Shown one piece after another: positions 26,901-34,753 of a DNA stretch of 34,753 nt. Origin of the DNA: Cyanomargarita calcarea GSE-NOS-MK-12-04C (GTDB lineage: Bacteria > Cyanobacteriota > Cyanobacteriia > Cyanobacteriales > Nostocaceae); contig JAHHGZ010000061.1 in the NCBI GenBank assembly GCA_019359595.1, positions 1 through 34,753 on the forward strand, given 5' to 3'. Numbering within the stretch: the first letter of the stretch is position 1; every line of letters begins with the position of its first letter. The translations under genes and the position numbers were made by a program. The notes below the pieces were generated by a model that was not told the DNA's origin, did no database searches, and was given only the letters and a program-made list of their open reading frames with translations.

Positions 26901-27194
26901 ATGATTCTTGAGGCTGTCGTTCTAAATGTCAAACCGGGTATGGAATGTGATTTTGAACTCGTTTTCAAAAAAGCTTCCACGATTATTTCCGCTATGAGAG
27001 GATATTTATCCCACGAACTTCATCGATGTCTGGAAGTACAAGGAAGATATTTATTGCTCGTGAAGTGGGAAAATTTGGAAGCTCACACCGTTGGATTTAG
27101 AGGTTCTACTGAGTATCAAGAGTGGAAAAAACTCCTACATCATTTTTACGAACCTTTTCCAACTGTTGAACATTTTGAGCAAGTTAAATTATAG
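26901..27194 (+). CDS. Antibiotic-biosynthesis-monooxygenase (ABM)-like protein
   Basis: The 97-aa product from ATG 26901 (MILEAVVLNVKPGMECDFE) has the ABM ferredoxin-like fold pattern: first strand, helix (FELVFKKASTIISAMRGY), LSHELHRCLEVQGRYLLLVKWENLEAH (by position about 36-62), and a C-terminal helix EYQEWKKLLHHFYEPFPTVEHF. The frame opens at TTG 26868, but residues before M12 lack similarity. Such domains act as small dimeric oxygenases, heme-degrading enzymes or quinone/aldehyde binders; the substrate is unknown. It converges on pcrA, 52 bp away. Confidence 0.85.
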   Translation: MILEAVVLNVKPGMECDFELVFKKASTIISAMRGYLSHELHRCLEVQGRYLLLVKWENLEAHTVGFRGSTEYQEWKKLLHHFYEPFPTVEHFEQVKL

Positions 27195-27246
27195 GTAAAA
27201 TGTGGCAAAGGATGTTGTAACAACAGATGGACGCAGATGAAAAAGA

Positions 27247-29589
27247 CTATTCTGCTCTTTGCAATTGAGCGACTCTCGGATCGATGATTTTTTGACCGAG
27301 ACTGGCAAACTTAATTGCGACAGAAATTTTACTTCCATTCCCAAAAACGTGCGTGATTTCACCCTCACCAAATGTTTTATGCAAGACGCGATCGCCTATT
27401 TGCCAATTCTCTGTCACTCCTTGATTGCTGGCTCGTGTCCGCTGTGACGTTGCACCATTCGACTTGTTTGTAAAACTTTGGCGGTTAGAGTGTTTAGTAG
27501 TAATTAATTCTTCGGGCAATTCTTCCAAAAATTGCGATCGGATGGCGGGTTCGCGAGAACCATAAAGGCGGCGTTCGCGTGCATGGGAGAGGTACAATCT
27601 TTCTTGGGCGCGGGTAATTCCAACGTAGCAAAGACGGCGTTCTTCTTCTAATGCTTTGGGATCGTTTATGGAGCGGTAGTTGGGAAATAGTCCTTGTTCT
27701 AAACCCACTAGAAACACTACAGGAAACTCCAGTCCTTTGGAAGAGTGCAAAGTCATGAGTGACACCGCTGTTTGTCCTTCTTTGAGATTATCTAAATCAG
27801 AAGATAAGGCTTTTTGGCTAAGGAAGTTTTGTAAAGTAGCTTCTTCGGTTTCTTCTTGAAATTCGACAACTGCGTTAAACAATGCCTGGACGTTTTGGAT
27901 TCTATCTTCGGCTTCGTCTGTACCTTGACTGTGTAAATCTTGCACATAACCGGAGTTTTCTATAACTCCTTGCACAAGTTCGGTAACTGGAAGCGTTTGT
28001 ATTTGTTCTTGCCAAGTACTAATCATCTCGGCAAAGGCATTTACACCCTTAGATGACCGTCCAGCTAAAGTATTAACTGATGTCTTATCGCTCAGTATTT
28101 CCCACAGTGTAATCCCTAGCTGTTGGGAAGCGTTAACCAAAGCGTCGATGGTGGCTTTCCCAATACCGCGTCGAGGAGTGTTGATTACCCGTAATAGGCT
28201 GACACTATCAGCAGGGTTGGCGATCGCTCTCAAGTAAGCGATGATATCTTTAATTTCCTTGCGATCGTAGAATTTCAACCCACCGACAACGGTGTAAGGA
28301 ATTTGACGGCGGACTAAACTATCTTCAAAGGGACGAGATTGAGCGTTGGTACGATAAAGTATAGCAAAACTTCCCCAATTTAATTCGGGATTTTCCTGTT
28401 CCAAGGAACGAATTTGATTGACAACAAATTCAGCTTCGGCAACTTCATCATCAGCTTTATAAAAATAAATTAATTCACCAGCACCGCGTGTAGCTTTGAG
28501 AATTTTATCAATCCGTTGGGTGTTATTTTCAATTAATTCATTAGCTGCTTCGAGAATATTTTCACAAGAGCGATAATTCTCTTCTAACTTCACCATTGTC
28601 CGGGTTTCATCATCAGGCAAACCATCGCCAAAGTCTTGTTGAAATTCCAGCAATATGGTAAAGTCTGCCATCCGGAAACTATATATTGATTGGTCAGCAT
28701 CACCAACGACAAAAGCTGACCTATTTTTCCAATTCCAATCACTCTTTTTCAAATCGCCATTCGTCACCAACAACCGGATAAGTTCATATTGAGTGCGATT
28801 GGTGTCTTGATATTCATCTACTAAAATATGGCAAAACTTCCGATGCCAATAATTTAATACTTGCTCGTTTTGTTGAAATAATTTTGTCGGAATTAAAATG
28901 AGGTCATCAAAATCGAGACCATTATTTTCAGCCAGTTTATCTTGATAGCAGTTATAAACTTGAGCAATTACCTTTCCCTTATAATCAGTTCGTTCCCGCT
29001 CAAACTCTTGGGCTGATAAACCTTGGTTTTTGGCATTACTAATAGCGTAACGGACAGAACGAGGTTCAAATTTCTTATCATCCAAATTTAGCTGTTTGGT
29101 GATAATTTCCTTAACCAAACTCTGTGATTCCGAGTCATCGAAAATGGAAAAATTGCGATTCCAACGGCGTCCTTTCTCATCTTGGTATTTTTCAATATCA
29201 AAGCGAAGAATCCGAGACAAAAGACTGTGGAAAGTGCCTACCCACATATCTTTGATGACAGTCTTGTAGACGCGAGATTTTAGCTGAGTTTGTTGGTATT
29301 CTGATAGTAAATCAAAACGCTGACCGTGTTCTGTCATTGCCAATTGTTCGGCAAACAGCTTCTGAATCCGGTCTTTCATTTCCCGTGCAGCTTTGTTGGT
29401 GAAGGTAACTGACAGGATATTTTCTGGTTCGACATGGTGCTTGAGAATCAGGTTGGCAATGCGATAAGTCAGCGCTCGTGTTTTGCCAGAACCAGCACCA
29501 GCAACAACTAACAAAGGACCGCAGAAATGTTCAACAGCTTGGCGTTGATTGGGGTTGAGGTGACCGAGAAAGTCAGTGGTTGTCGTCAT
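27247..29589 (-). CDS. pcrA: ATP-dependent DNA helicase of the UvrD/PcrA type
   Basis: This superfamily 1A 3'-5' helicase functions in repair and replication restart. The start ATG 29589 (MTTTTDFLGHLNPNQRQAVE) matches the family N-terminus; an upstream ATG at 29619 adds ten unlikely residues. Motifs: Q motif LNPNQRQAV, Walker A VAGAGSGKTRAL, Ib TFTNKAAREMKDR, Walker B ILVDEYQDTNRTQ, III VVGDADQSIYSFRMAD, IV ENYRSCENIL, V VSLMTLHSSKGLEFPVVFLV, and VI EERRLCYVGITRAQERLYL. The C-terminal Tudor-like tail (IGDRVLHKTFGEGEITHVFG) is the PcrA-type RNA polymerase contact region. Length (780 aa) is normal. Confidence 0.96.
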   Translation of the reverse strand: MTTTTDFLGHLNPNQRQAVEHFCGPLLVVAGAGSGKTRALTYRIANLILKHHVEPENILSVTFTNKAAREMKDRIQKLFAEQLAMTEHGQRFDLLSEYQQTQLKSRVYKTVIKDMWVGTFHSLLSRILRFDIEKYQDEKGRRWNRNFSIFDDSESQSLVKEIITKQLNLDDKKFEPRSVRYAISNAKNQGLSAQEFERERTDYKGKVIAQVYNCYQDKLAENNGLDFDDLILIPTKLFQQNEQVLNYWHRKFCHILVDEYQDTNRTQYELIRLLVTNGDLKKSDWNWKNRSAFVVGDADQSIYSFRMADFTILLEFQQDFGDGLPDDETRTMVKLEENYRSCENILEAANELIENNTQRIDKILKATRGAGELIYFYKADDEVAEAEFVVNQIRSLEQENPELNWGSFAILYRTNAQSRPFEDSLVRRQIPYTVVGGLKFYDRKEIKDIIAYLRAIANPADSVSLLRVINTPRRGIGKATIDALVNASQQLGITLWEILSDKTSVNTLAGRSSKGVNAFAEMISTWQEQIQTLPVTELVQGVIENSGYVQDLHSQGTDEAEDRIQNVQALFNAVVEFQEETEEATLQNFLSQKALSSDLDNLKEGQTAVSLMTLHSSKGLEFPVVFLVGLEQGLFPNYRSINDPKALEEERRLCYVGITRAQERLYLSHARERRLYGSREPAIRSQFLEELPEELITTKHSNRQSFTNKSNGATSQRTRASNQGVTENWQIGDRVLHKTFGEGEITHVFGNGSKISVAIKFASLGQKIIDPRVAQLQRAE

Positions 29590-29669
29590 GGGTGTGAGGT
29601 GTGCGTAGAGCGTTTGCAAGGAGCGTCACATGAATCAAGTGTAGCTAACGGCTAGGCTACATTATCCGA

Positions 29670-29694
29670 TGCATCTTCATACAGAAATGGTATC
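29670..29694. mobile_element. Solitary MITE end overlapping a gene terminus
   Basis: On the minus strand GATACCATTTCTGTATGAAG plus ATGCA matches both ends of the MITE at 14801-14917 with only a few changes. No second end is found in the flanking 80 bp, so it is a remnant. It encodes the last five residues and stop codon of the glycosyltransferase. Confidence 0.6.
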
Positions 29695-30591
29695 AATATT
29701 ATTTTGATCAATTAAATCTAATATATCCTGGTCTATAGTCAGATCAAACTTCCTAGCAAATAATTTTTCTGATTGTTTAATTTTTTCAAAATCATTTCTG
29801 GTTAAAATCCTTGGATGATAGGCATCAATATTATCCCAATCTATATACCTCAAGTGTTCGTTAACTACTTTCTCCTTAAAAGGAGAATTTAAAATAAGCG
29901 TCTGGAAAAATATTTCATCTGTACAAAAAGTATAATTAAAACTATTAAAAAATTGAGGATTTTGGTTAATAAAATCATGAATCCATTTCGCACATTCTCC
30001 TGTTAAGCACCAAAACTGAGACCCTCCATAAAGAGGAAAAATTTTGTTAAATTTACGTTTTTTAAAGAAAACTGAATTCAAAAATGAATAGAATAAAGAA
30101 CTGATAGGAGATTTAAATTCACGCTTTTCGGGAAGAGAAAAATACTCATTTTTCCAAAGGATATGCCAATATTCCACTCTTCTCAAGCCACCACCTTTCC
30201 ATTTACTACAAGGTAGTGGAAAATACTCTAAAAATTCTCTTCCTTTATTTTCTTCAAAGAATTTTTTTATCTGTTCATTTGATTTAATTAAATAGTCTTG
30301 TCCTGATAAATTTACAATATAATCGAAGTAAGTACTTCCTTCGGCTATTAATTTTATTCCCTCAAGAGTAGCTTTGACAATATCAAAACTTCCCCAAGCT
30401 GAATTGTATCTCTTAATAAAAGAAACGTTTGGTAAATCCTGAAGTTGATTAACTAATTGACCGACAATTTGACTATCTGTTTTTTTGTCAATATGTATAA
30501 AAAATGAAACATCATCTGTGTTTAGTTTATAAATAAGACGTAATAATGTTTTTGGATATTTATGTGCTAATATTATGTACGCTATTTTCAT
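29677..30591 (-). CDS. GT14-type (core-2/I-branching-like) glycosyltransferase
   Basis: The 304-aa product resembles the Branch family of beta-1,6-N-acetylglucosaminyltransferase-like enzymes: MKIAYIILAHKYPKTLLRLI, FFIHIDKKTD, NSAWGSFDIVKATLEGIKLI, FDYIVNLSGQDYLIKSNEQI, GGSQFWCLTGECAKWIHDF, and FCTDEIFFQTLILNSPF. Bacterial members add sugars to extracellular polysaccharide or glycans; the acceptor is unknown. It is markedly AT-rich compared with neighbours, which suggests horizontal acquisition. The final residues DTISV and the TGA come from a MITE end, so the native C-terminus may have been replaced. No other polysaccharide genes lie nearby. Confidence 0.85.
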   Translation of the reverse strand: MKIAYIILAHKYPKTLLRLIYKLNTDDVSFFIHIDKKTDSQIVGQLVNQLQDLPNVSFIKRYNSAWGSFDIVKATLEGIKLIAEGSTYFDYIVNLSGQDYLIKSNEQIKKFFEENKGREFLEYFPLPCSKWKGGGLRRVEYWHILWKNEYFSLPEKREFKSPISSLFYSFLNSVFFKKRKFNKIFPLYGGSQFWCLTGECAKWIHDFINQNPQFFNSFNYTFCTDEIFFQTLILNSPFKEKVVNEHLRYIDWDNIDAYHPRILTRNDFEKIKQSEKLFARKFDLTIDQDILDLIDQNNIDTISV

Positions 30592-30659
30592 TAGGAAACC
30601 ACTTCAGTAAGTCATTAAACTATAGCGTTTCCTAAGCAACTGACGTACACCGAAATCTT

Positions 30660-31889
30660 TTACCGCACAAACTGAATCAAACCCCATTGTCCATTAGTTA
30701 ACCAGGAAGAGTCAGATACTTCAAGCTGATCAACAATTTCAGGTTTAATACCTGCAGCTACTTCAGATTTCAAGGTGCGTAAAGCTACCATTGGCGAGGG
30801 GAGATAACAAACAATATCTGCAAAATTAGTGGTAAAATCCCAGTGGCGATCGCCTAATAATCTCCGATAATTGGCATCGCCTTTAACGACAATCAAACTT
30901 ACCGCTGATAACTCATTTTTTAGGGGATCGGGTATTTCCCAAAATGCCAGAGGAGATGTCCAAAAATAATCTTCATCTAAAACCAACCGTCCTAATTCTA
31001 TATATATTTGCAGGCGATTGGCAAAAAAGGTTACTTCCCAATTACTAGAAGCCGCTAAAAATTCAATCGTTTGATGCACATCTTTGATAGTGGCATCAGA
31101 GACAAAAGTTGGGTGAGGCTTTAAATGCAGCTTCACTTGGTTAGTCACGCCACAAGCTAATAGCAAATCTACCAAACATAAATCGCAAACTAGTTCAAAG
31201 CCTGCATTATCAATGACAAAATCAATGCGCTGATTAAGCTTACTAGTTAGTAATTCAGTGACCTTAAAAGCATCATTTACTAAAATATGCGCTTCTTGAC
31301 TTTGAATATCAAAACGACTGCGGTCACCTTCCAATGCTGACCACAAACTTAAATCAACACGATTACCCCAAAGAGCAAAATATAACATCGAAACCAAGCT
31401 TTCTTGGTCAATTTTTCCCGTTTGCTTTGATTCTGCCAACAATTTATTCAACTGACTGCACAGAGTAATTATCGAATCTAGAGAAGATTCCAAACCCTGA
31501 TTTTTTTGTAAATCAAAGGGATCTAAACCTTGCCATTCACCAGGAGGAAAATAATTAGTAATATTCAGAATCAACCGATAAAAATAAGTTTCAGCCACAA
31601 ACCAAGGAACATCAAGCCAACGCTTTCCTATATATGGTTGGAGATATTTCTCCCAAGCGCCAAAATCGGCACCAGTGTCATCTAAAAGCGCTGGTAAAAA
31701 TCCGGAGGATGAAAGCCCCCGAGCTAAAGTTTCCAAACTTTCATTCACATCGGGTGGAAAATTATTTTCCTCAATAACTCGACGGGCGATCGCGGGCATC
31801 CGTTGAGTTATGGTGTATTCAGTAAAAGAACCAACAAGTGCCCCCACAAGCGAGGGTGGCAAAGGTAATTTTGAGATATGAGATACCAC
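30660..31889 (-). CDS. DUF89 (ARMT1-like) damage-control phosphatase family protein
   Basis: The 409-aa product follows the DUF89/ARMT1 pattern: a helical N-terminal part (RGLSSSGFLPALLDDTGAD, about 58-75), ALWGNRVDLSLW (about 172-183, conserved Asn), the metal-site segment FVIDNAGFELVCDLCLVDLL (224-243, D227 and N228), LHLKPHPTFVSDAT, and VVKGDANYRRLLGDRHW near the C-terminus. Family members are metal-dependent phosphatases that clear damaged or excess phosphometabolites; the eukaryotic relative is also claimed to methylate proteins. The substrate here is unknown. The start is preceded by AT-rich DNA without a clear ribosome site. Confidence 0.87.
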   Translation of the reverse strand: MVSHISKLPLPPSLVGALVGSFTEYTITQRMPAIARRVIEENNFPPDVNESLETLARGLSSSGFLPALLDDTGADFGAWEKYLQPYIGKRWLDVPWFVAETYFYRLILNITNYFPPGEWQGLDPFDLQKNQGLESSLDSIITLCSQLNKLLAESKQTGKIDQESLVSMLYFALWGNRVDLSLWSALEGDRSRFDIQSQEAHILVNDAFKVTELLTSKLNQRIDFVIDNAGFELVCDLCLVDLLLACGVTNQVKLHLKPHPTFVSDATIKDVHQTIEFLAASSNWEVTFFANRLQIYIELGRLVLDEDYFWTSPLAFWEIPDPLKNELSAVSLIVVKGDANYRRLLGDRHWDFTTNFADIVCYLPSPMVALRTLKSEVAAGIKPEIVDQLEVSDSSWLTNGQWGLIQFVR

Positions 31890-32159
31890 AATTTTGGAGC
31901 CAAGGATTATTATTGATTGTTAATTATAATTTATATTAACAATTAACCACCAACCACTAAGTAGGCAGGCGTAAATAAACATCAAATGCTATTTTTTGGT
32001 TCGGGCAATTATTTGTAGTCCATATATCCTGTTAACAAGCGTGCCATTCGACTTGTAGTCCCTGGCGGCTATGAACCTTAATCGTTTTATCTGAGTAGTA
32101 GTGATAATTTTGACATTATTTTTAGAGGTGCAACATATCACTACCTACTTAACTATTCG

Positions 32160-33815
32160 TTATTTCTTCAAAAAGCGCTGACTCATCCGAGACACAAAAA
32201 GATTAATCTCCGGTATTTTCATCTGCGTAGAAAATGCAGCAAAAATAGTTAATCCTACCAAACCAGATATACATAATTCCAATAGCAGTATAATTAAATC
32301 CTTCGAGCCTAAAACGTGCTGTAAACCCTGAAGAGTGGCAAAACTTGCTCCTCCAGCCACGACGCTAGCACCAGCCAAAGCAATAATTGGCAAACTCCAT
32401 TCAAGCAAAGGCAAACCATTCAGCCTGCGATTGAGGACAAATAACAACATCATCATCGAAAAACAATTAACCCCTACTGTTGCCAAAACTAAACCGGGTG
32501 CGCCAAAAGGTTTCACGAAAAAGTAATCTAATATGGCGTTGAGTAAGATATTAAAAGTACTGATGCGAAAAGGAGTCTGTCCGTCTCCTAGAGCATAAAA
32601 CACCCGCACCAACACATCACGCCCTAAATAAACAAACATCCCAACCCCATAGGCTAAAAGCAGTTGAGATACTAGCCTGGTAGCGTCTTTATTAAAAGCA
32701 CCCCGCTCGTACACTATCTGCACAATAGGGACAGACAAAGCGATCATCAACGCTCCTAAAGGCAGCATAGTGAAAGCTGTCAGCATAATTCCCTGACGGA
32801 TGCGTGCTTTTAACTCCGGCCAATTTTCTGGTGCTGCGAGTTTCGCAAACATCGGTAACAGAGGTAACAAAATAATATTAGAAATTATGCCTAGAGGGGT
32901 TTGCACTAACAAATTGGCATAATTAAACCCAGCAGCAGCGCCAGGAATCGGAGAAGCAAAATAAAGATCGGTAGCAACGTTAATGGGCATCATTCCCGAG
33001 GAAATCGTCGCTGGTGTCATGACTTTAATAACTTCTTGAACTCCAGGAGATTTAAAATCAAACCGCAGCCGTAACGATCCCAGTCCCAAACGCCACTGCA
33101 CAATTTGCTGTACCAACCACTGAAGAATTGCCCCCGCCAAGGTGCCCCAAGCTAAAACCATACCGCCGATAGCAGCATTTTCTGGTTTCAGAATATCTTT
33201 GCCTAGGTGCAGTGCCAAGAAACCGACACCGATAACAACAGTGATGCTTGATAATAAAGGACTCAGCGAGAGCAACCAATATTGATTTGCAGCATTGAGG
33301 GTACCAAAGCCAATACCGATTAATCCTGCAAATAAAGCCATTGGTGCCATAATTCTGAGTTGGTCGATTGCGATTTCTCTAGTTGTCTCATCCAACCCAT
33401 GACCAACTATGTCAATCATCGAATCAGAAAACAGAATCTGAGCAACCGTAACCAGCAACAGCACACCAGCCACCAGTGTTGTCACCGTTTCTACCAAGGG
33501 GGCAGATTCTTCTTGCTTCCGCTTGGCTAAAACACTGACAAGGGCACTGTGTAACGGCCCGTTGACACCACCTAACAGAATTAATAAAAAGCCAGGAATG
33601 ATATAGGCGTAGCTGTAGGCCGTAGCAGCCGCACCGACACCAAAAGCAGCAGCGATCGCTTGCTGCCGTACCAAACCGAATACTTTACTAATTAGAGTCG
33701 CTGCGGCAACAATGCCAGCAATGCCAGCGAAGGAACGAGCGGGTTTTTGATCTTGTTTTGTCACGAATAATACCAGCCAACTCTCACACAGCGCTATCTC
33801 ATGAACATTTAACAT
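32160..33815 (-). CDS. murJ: Lipid II flippase MurJ (MviN)
   Basis: This polytopic MOP-superfamily protein moves lipid II across the plasma membrane for peptidoglycan synthesis. It is recognisable by ATLISKVFGLVRQQAIAAAFG, LLGGVNGPLHSALVSVLAKR, GFGTLNAANQYWLLSLSPLL, VYERGAFNKDATRLVSQLLL and YALGDGQTPFRISTFNILLN. About 14 hydrophobic segments are present. The frame opens at ATG 33815, but GTG 33764 (residue 18, leading to TKQDQKPARSFAGIAGIVAA) fits the family start better. Neither has a strong ribosome site. Heptamer repeats begin just upstream at 33850. Confidence 0.96.
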   Translation of the reverse strand: MLNVHEIALCESWLVLFVTKQDQKPARSFAGIAGIVAAATLISKVFGLVRQQAIAAAFGVGAAATAYSYAYIIPGFLLILLGGVNGPLHSALVSVLAKRKQEESAPLVETVTTLVAGVLLLVTVAQILFSDSMIDIVGHGLDETTREIAIDQLRIMAPMALFAGLIGIGFGTLNAANQYWLLSLSPLLSSITVVIGVGFLALHLGKDILKPENAAIGGMVLAWGTLAGAILQWLVQQIVQWRLGLGSLRLRFDFKSPGVQEVIKVMTPATISSGMMPINVATDLYFASPIPGAAAGFNYANLLVQTPLGIISNIILLPLLPMFAKLAAPENWPELKARIRQGIMLTAFTMLPLGALMIALSVPIVQIVYERGAFNKDATRLVSQLLLAYGVGMFVYLGRDVLVRVFYALGDGQTPFRISTFNILLNAILDYFFVKPFGAPGLVLATVGVNCFSMMMLLFVLNRRLNGLPLLEWSLPIIALAGASVVAGGASFATLQGLQHVLGSKDLIILLLELCISGLVGLTIFAAFSTQMKIPEINLFVSRMSQRFLKK

Positions 33816-33849
33816 GAAATGGTTCAGTCTGTCAGGCTAATTTTGACAA

Positions 33850-33939
33850 ATTTGTTATTTGTTGGTTGTTATTTGTTATTTGTTGGTTGTTGGTTGTTAT
33901 TTGTTGGTTGTTATTTGTTGGTTGTTATTTGTTGGTTGT
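33850..33939. repeat. Heptamer array (TTGTTAT/TTGTTGG)
   Basis: Alternating TTGTTAT and TTGTTGG units run for about 90 bases in the gap upstream of murJ. On the same strand the next array (33950-34093) is C/A-rich, so the two can partly pair as an inverted repeat. Confidence 0.85.
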
Positions 33940-33949
33940 CAAACAAGTT

Positions 33950-34093
33950 CACTAACCACTAACCACTAACCACTAACCACTAACCACTAACCACTAACCA
34001 CTAACCACTAACCACTAACCACTAACCACTAACCACTAACCACTAACCACTAACCACTAACCACCAACCACTAACCACCAACCACCAACCAAT
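33950..34093. repeat. Heptamer array (CACTAAC)n
   Basis: About 16 perfect CACTAAC units (33950-34062) are followed by degenerate CACCAAC units to 34093. It ends 13 bases beyond the stop of the pentapeptide gene. STRR-type repeat with no spacers. Confidence 0.93.
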
Positions 34094-34105
34094 AACAGCT
34101 AAAAA

Positions 34106-34612
34106 CTATCGACAACCCAAACTATCTCTTGTAGAAACGCCTGTAACTGGATTTACACCTTCAGCCCTCTTACAAAGCAACGACACTTGATAGCGGTCAA
34201 TTAAAGCGTCAGTAAAATCAGTACCAGTAATATTGGCTTCATAGAAACGGCTATTTGTCAAGGTGGCTTCTGTAAAAATTGCATTTTTCAGGTTGGCACC
34301 ATCTAGAGTCACCCGGTCAACTAAAGCACCAGTGAGGTCTGCGCCTTCCAGATTCGCTTTCAGCAAAACCCCTTTGGTAAGAATTGAATTAGTTAAATTG
34401 CTGCCTTGGAAATTCGCTAAACGCATTTCGGCCGCAACAAAAGTCACACCTGACAAATCCGTGTTAGAAAAGTCGCGATTTTCTAAATTTGTATTGCTGT
34501 AGTTGATTGTGTTTATTTGAGCGTAAGCAGGATGTGCATTGAACATTACCCACAACCAAGCAAGACTCAAAATCGCAATTAAACCAAAAATACGAAGTAA
34601 AATTTTTTTCAT
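34106..34612 (-). CDS. Exported pentapeptide-repeat protein, probably thylakoid-lumenal type
   Basis: The 168-aa product has a signal peptide (MKKILLRIFGLIAILSLAWLW, cleavage after AYA near residue 31). About 14 consecutive A(D/N)LXX-type pentapeptides follow, e.g. ANFQGSNLTNSIL, ANLEGADLTGALV, ANLKNAIFTEATL, giving a right-handed beta-helix. The C-terminal cap VSLLCKRAEGVNPVTGVSTR with a final GC resembles plant and cyanobacterial lumenal pentapeptide proteins, where two cysteines can form a disulfide. Function is unknown. The gene is surrounded on both sides by heptamer arrays. Confidence 0.88.
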   Translation of the reverse strand: MKKILLRIFGLIAILSLAWLWVMFNAHPAYAQINTINYSNTNLENRDFSNTDLSGVTFVAAEMRLANFQGSNLTNSILTKGVLLKANLEGADLTGALVDRVTLDGANLKNAIFTEATLTNSRFYEANITGTDFTDALIDRYQVSLLCKRAEGVNPVTGVSTRDSLGCR

Positions 34613-34619
34613 AAAAAAA

Positions 34620-34738
34620 GTTTGTTGGTTGTTAGTTGTTGGTTGTTAGTTGTTGGTTGCTAGTTGTTAGTTGTTGGTTGTTGGTTGTTGGTTGTTGGTT
34701 GCTAGTTGTTGGTTGTTGGTTGTTGGTTGTTGGTTGTG
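34620..34738. repeat. Heptamer array (TTGTTGG/TTGTTAG)
   Basis: About 17 units of TTGTTGG, TTGTTAG and TTGCTAG run from just upstream of the pentapeptide gene start toward the window end, where a CCAACTCCCA piece begins. Any promoter for the pentapeptide gene must lie inside or beyond this array. Confidence 0.9.
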
Positions 34739-34753
34739 AATTTCCAACTCCCA

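Overview
The window looks like chromosomal DNA of a filamentous, probably heterocyst-forming (Nostocales-type) cyanobacterium. The evidence is frequent GCGATCGC (HIP1) octamers, a plant/cyanobacterial-type atp beta-epsilon pair, a CrtU/CruE-like carotenoid enzyme, a DUF2141 protein, a PEP-CTERM protein, a lumenal-type pentapeptide protein, and many heptanucleotide short tandem repeats and MITE-like inverted repeats of the kind that crowd intergenic DNA in these genomes. Genus assignment is not possible from sequence alone. No tRNA, rRNA or CRISPR array was seen.

Layout: positions 1-486 hold the right end of an apparent IS200/IS605 (TnpB-type) element joined to an OmpR-type response regulator gene, which seems to be interrupted. 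Positions 490-6300 carry small exported or membrane proteins (a four-repeat exported protein, a 51-aa and a 67-aa membrane protein), a twin-arginine FAD/Rieske carotenoid-type oxidoreductase and an exported DUF2141 protein. Positions 6300-8828 are a TetR regulator, ABC-2 permease and ABC ATPase cassette with a palindromic operator candidate in front. Positions 8925-9180 are a long heptamer array, followed on the minus strand by a 1459-aa protein (phosphate-binding-like domain, one TM helix, eight degenerate repeats, DUF4912). Positions 13974-16379 are the ATP synthase beta and epsilon genes with a clear terminator; the gap between them contains a MITE-like inverted repeat and a pair of direct repeats. 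Positions 17090-17563 are a probably 5'-truncated PEP-CTERM gene.

Positions 18433-23305 hold a SirB1-like protein, an SRPBCC protein, a five-repeat membrane protein related to mechanosensitive channels, and a membrane GTPase of the DUF697 type, arranged as convergent pairs. Positions 23672-31889 carry tpiA, folP, an SPFH/paraslipin protein, an antibiotic-biosynthesis-monooxygenase-like protein, pcrA, an AT-rich GT14-type glycosyltransferase and a DUF89 protein. Positions 32160-34753 contain the lipid II flippase gene murJ and an exported pentapeptide protein surrounded by three heptamer arrays.

Most genes are housekeeping or solitary; the only tight functional groups are the TetR/ABC exporter cassette and the atp pair. 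The most notable theme is how repeats shape gene ends. In several convergent pairs the stop codons, and sometimes the last codons, lie inside heptamer repeats, and the glycosyltransferase gene stops inside a MITE end. A heptamer such as GTTAGGA necessarily carries stop codons in all six frames.
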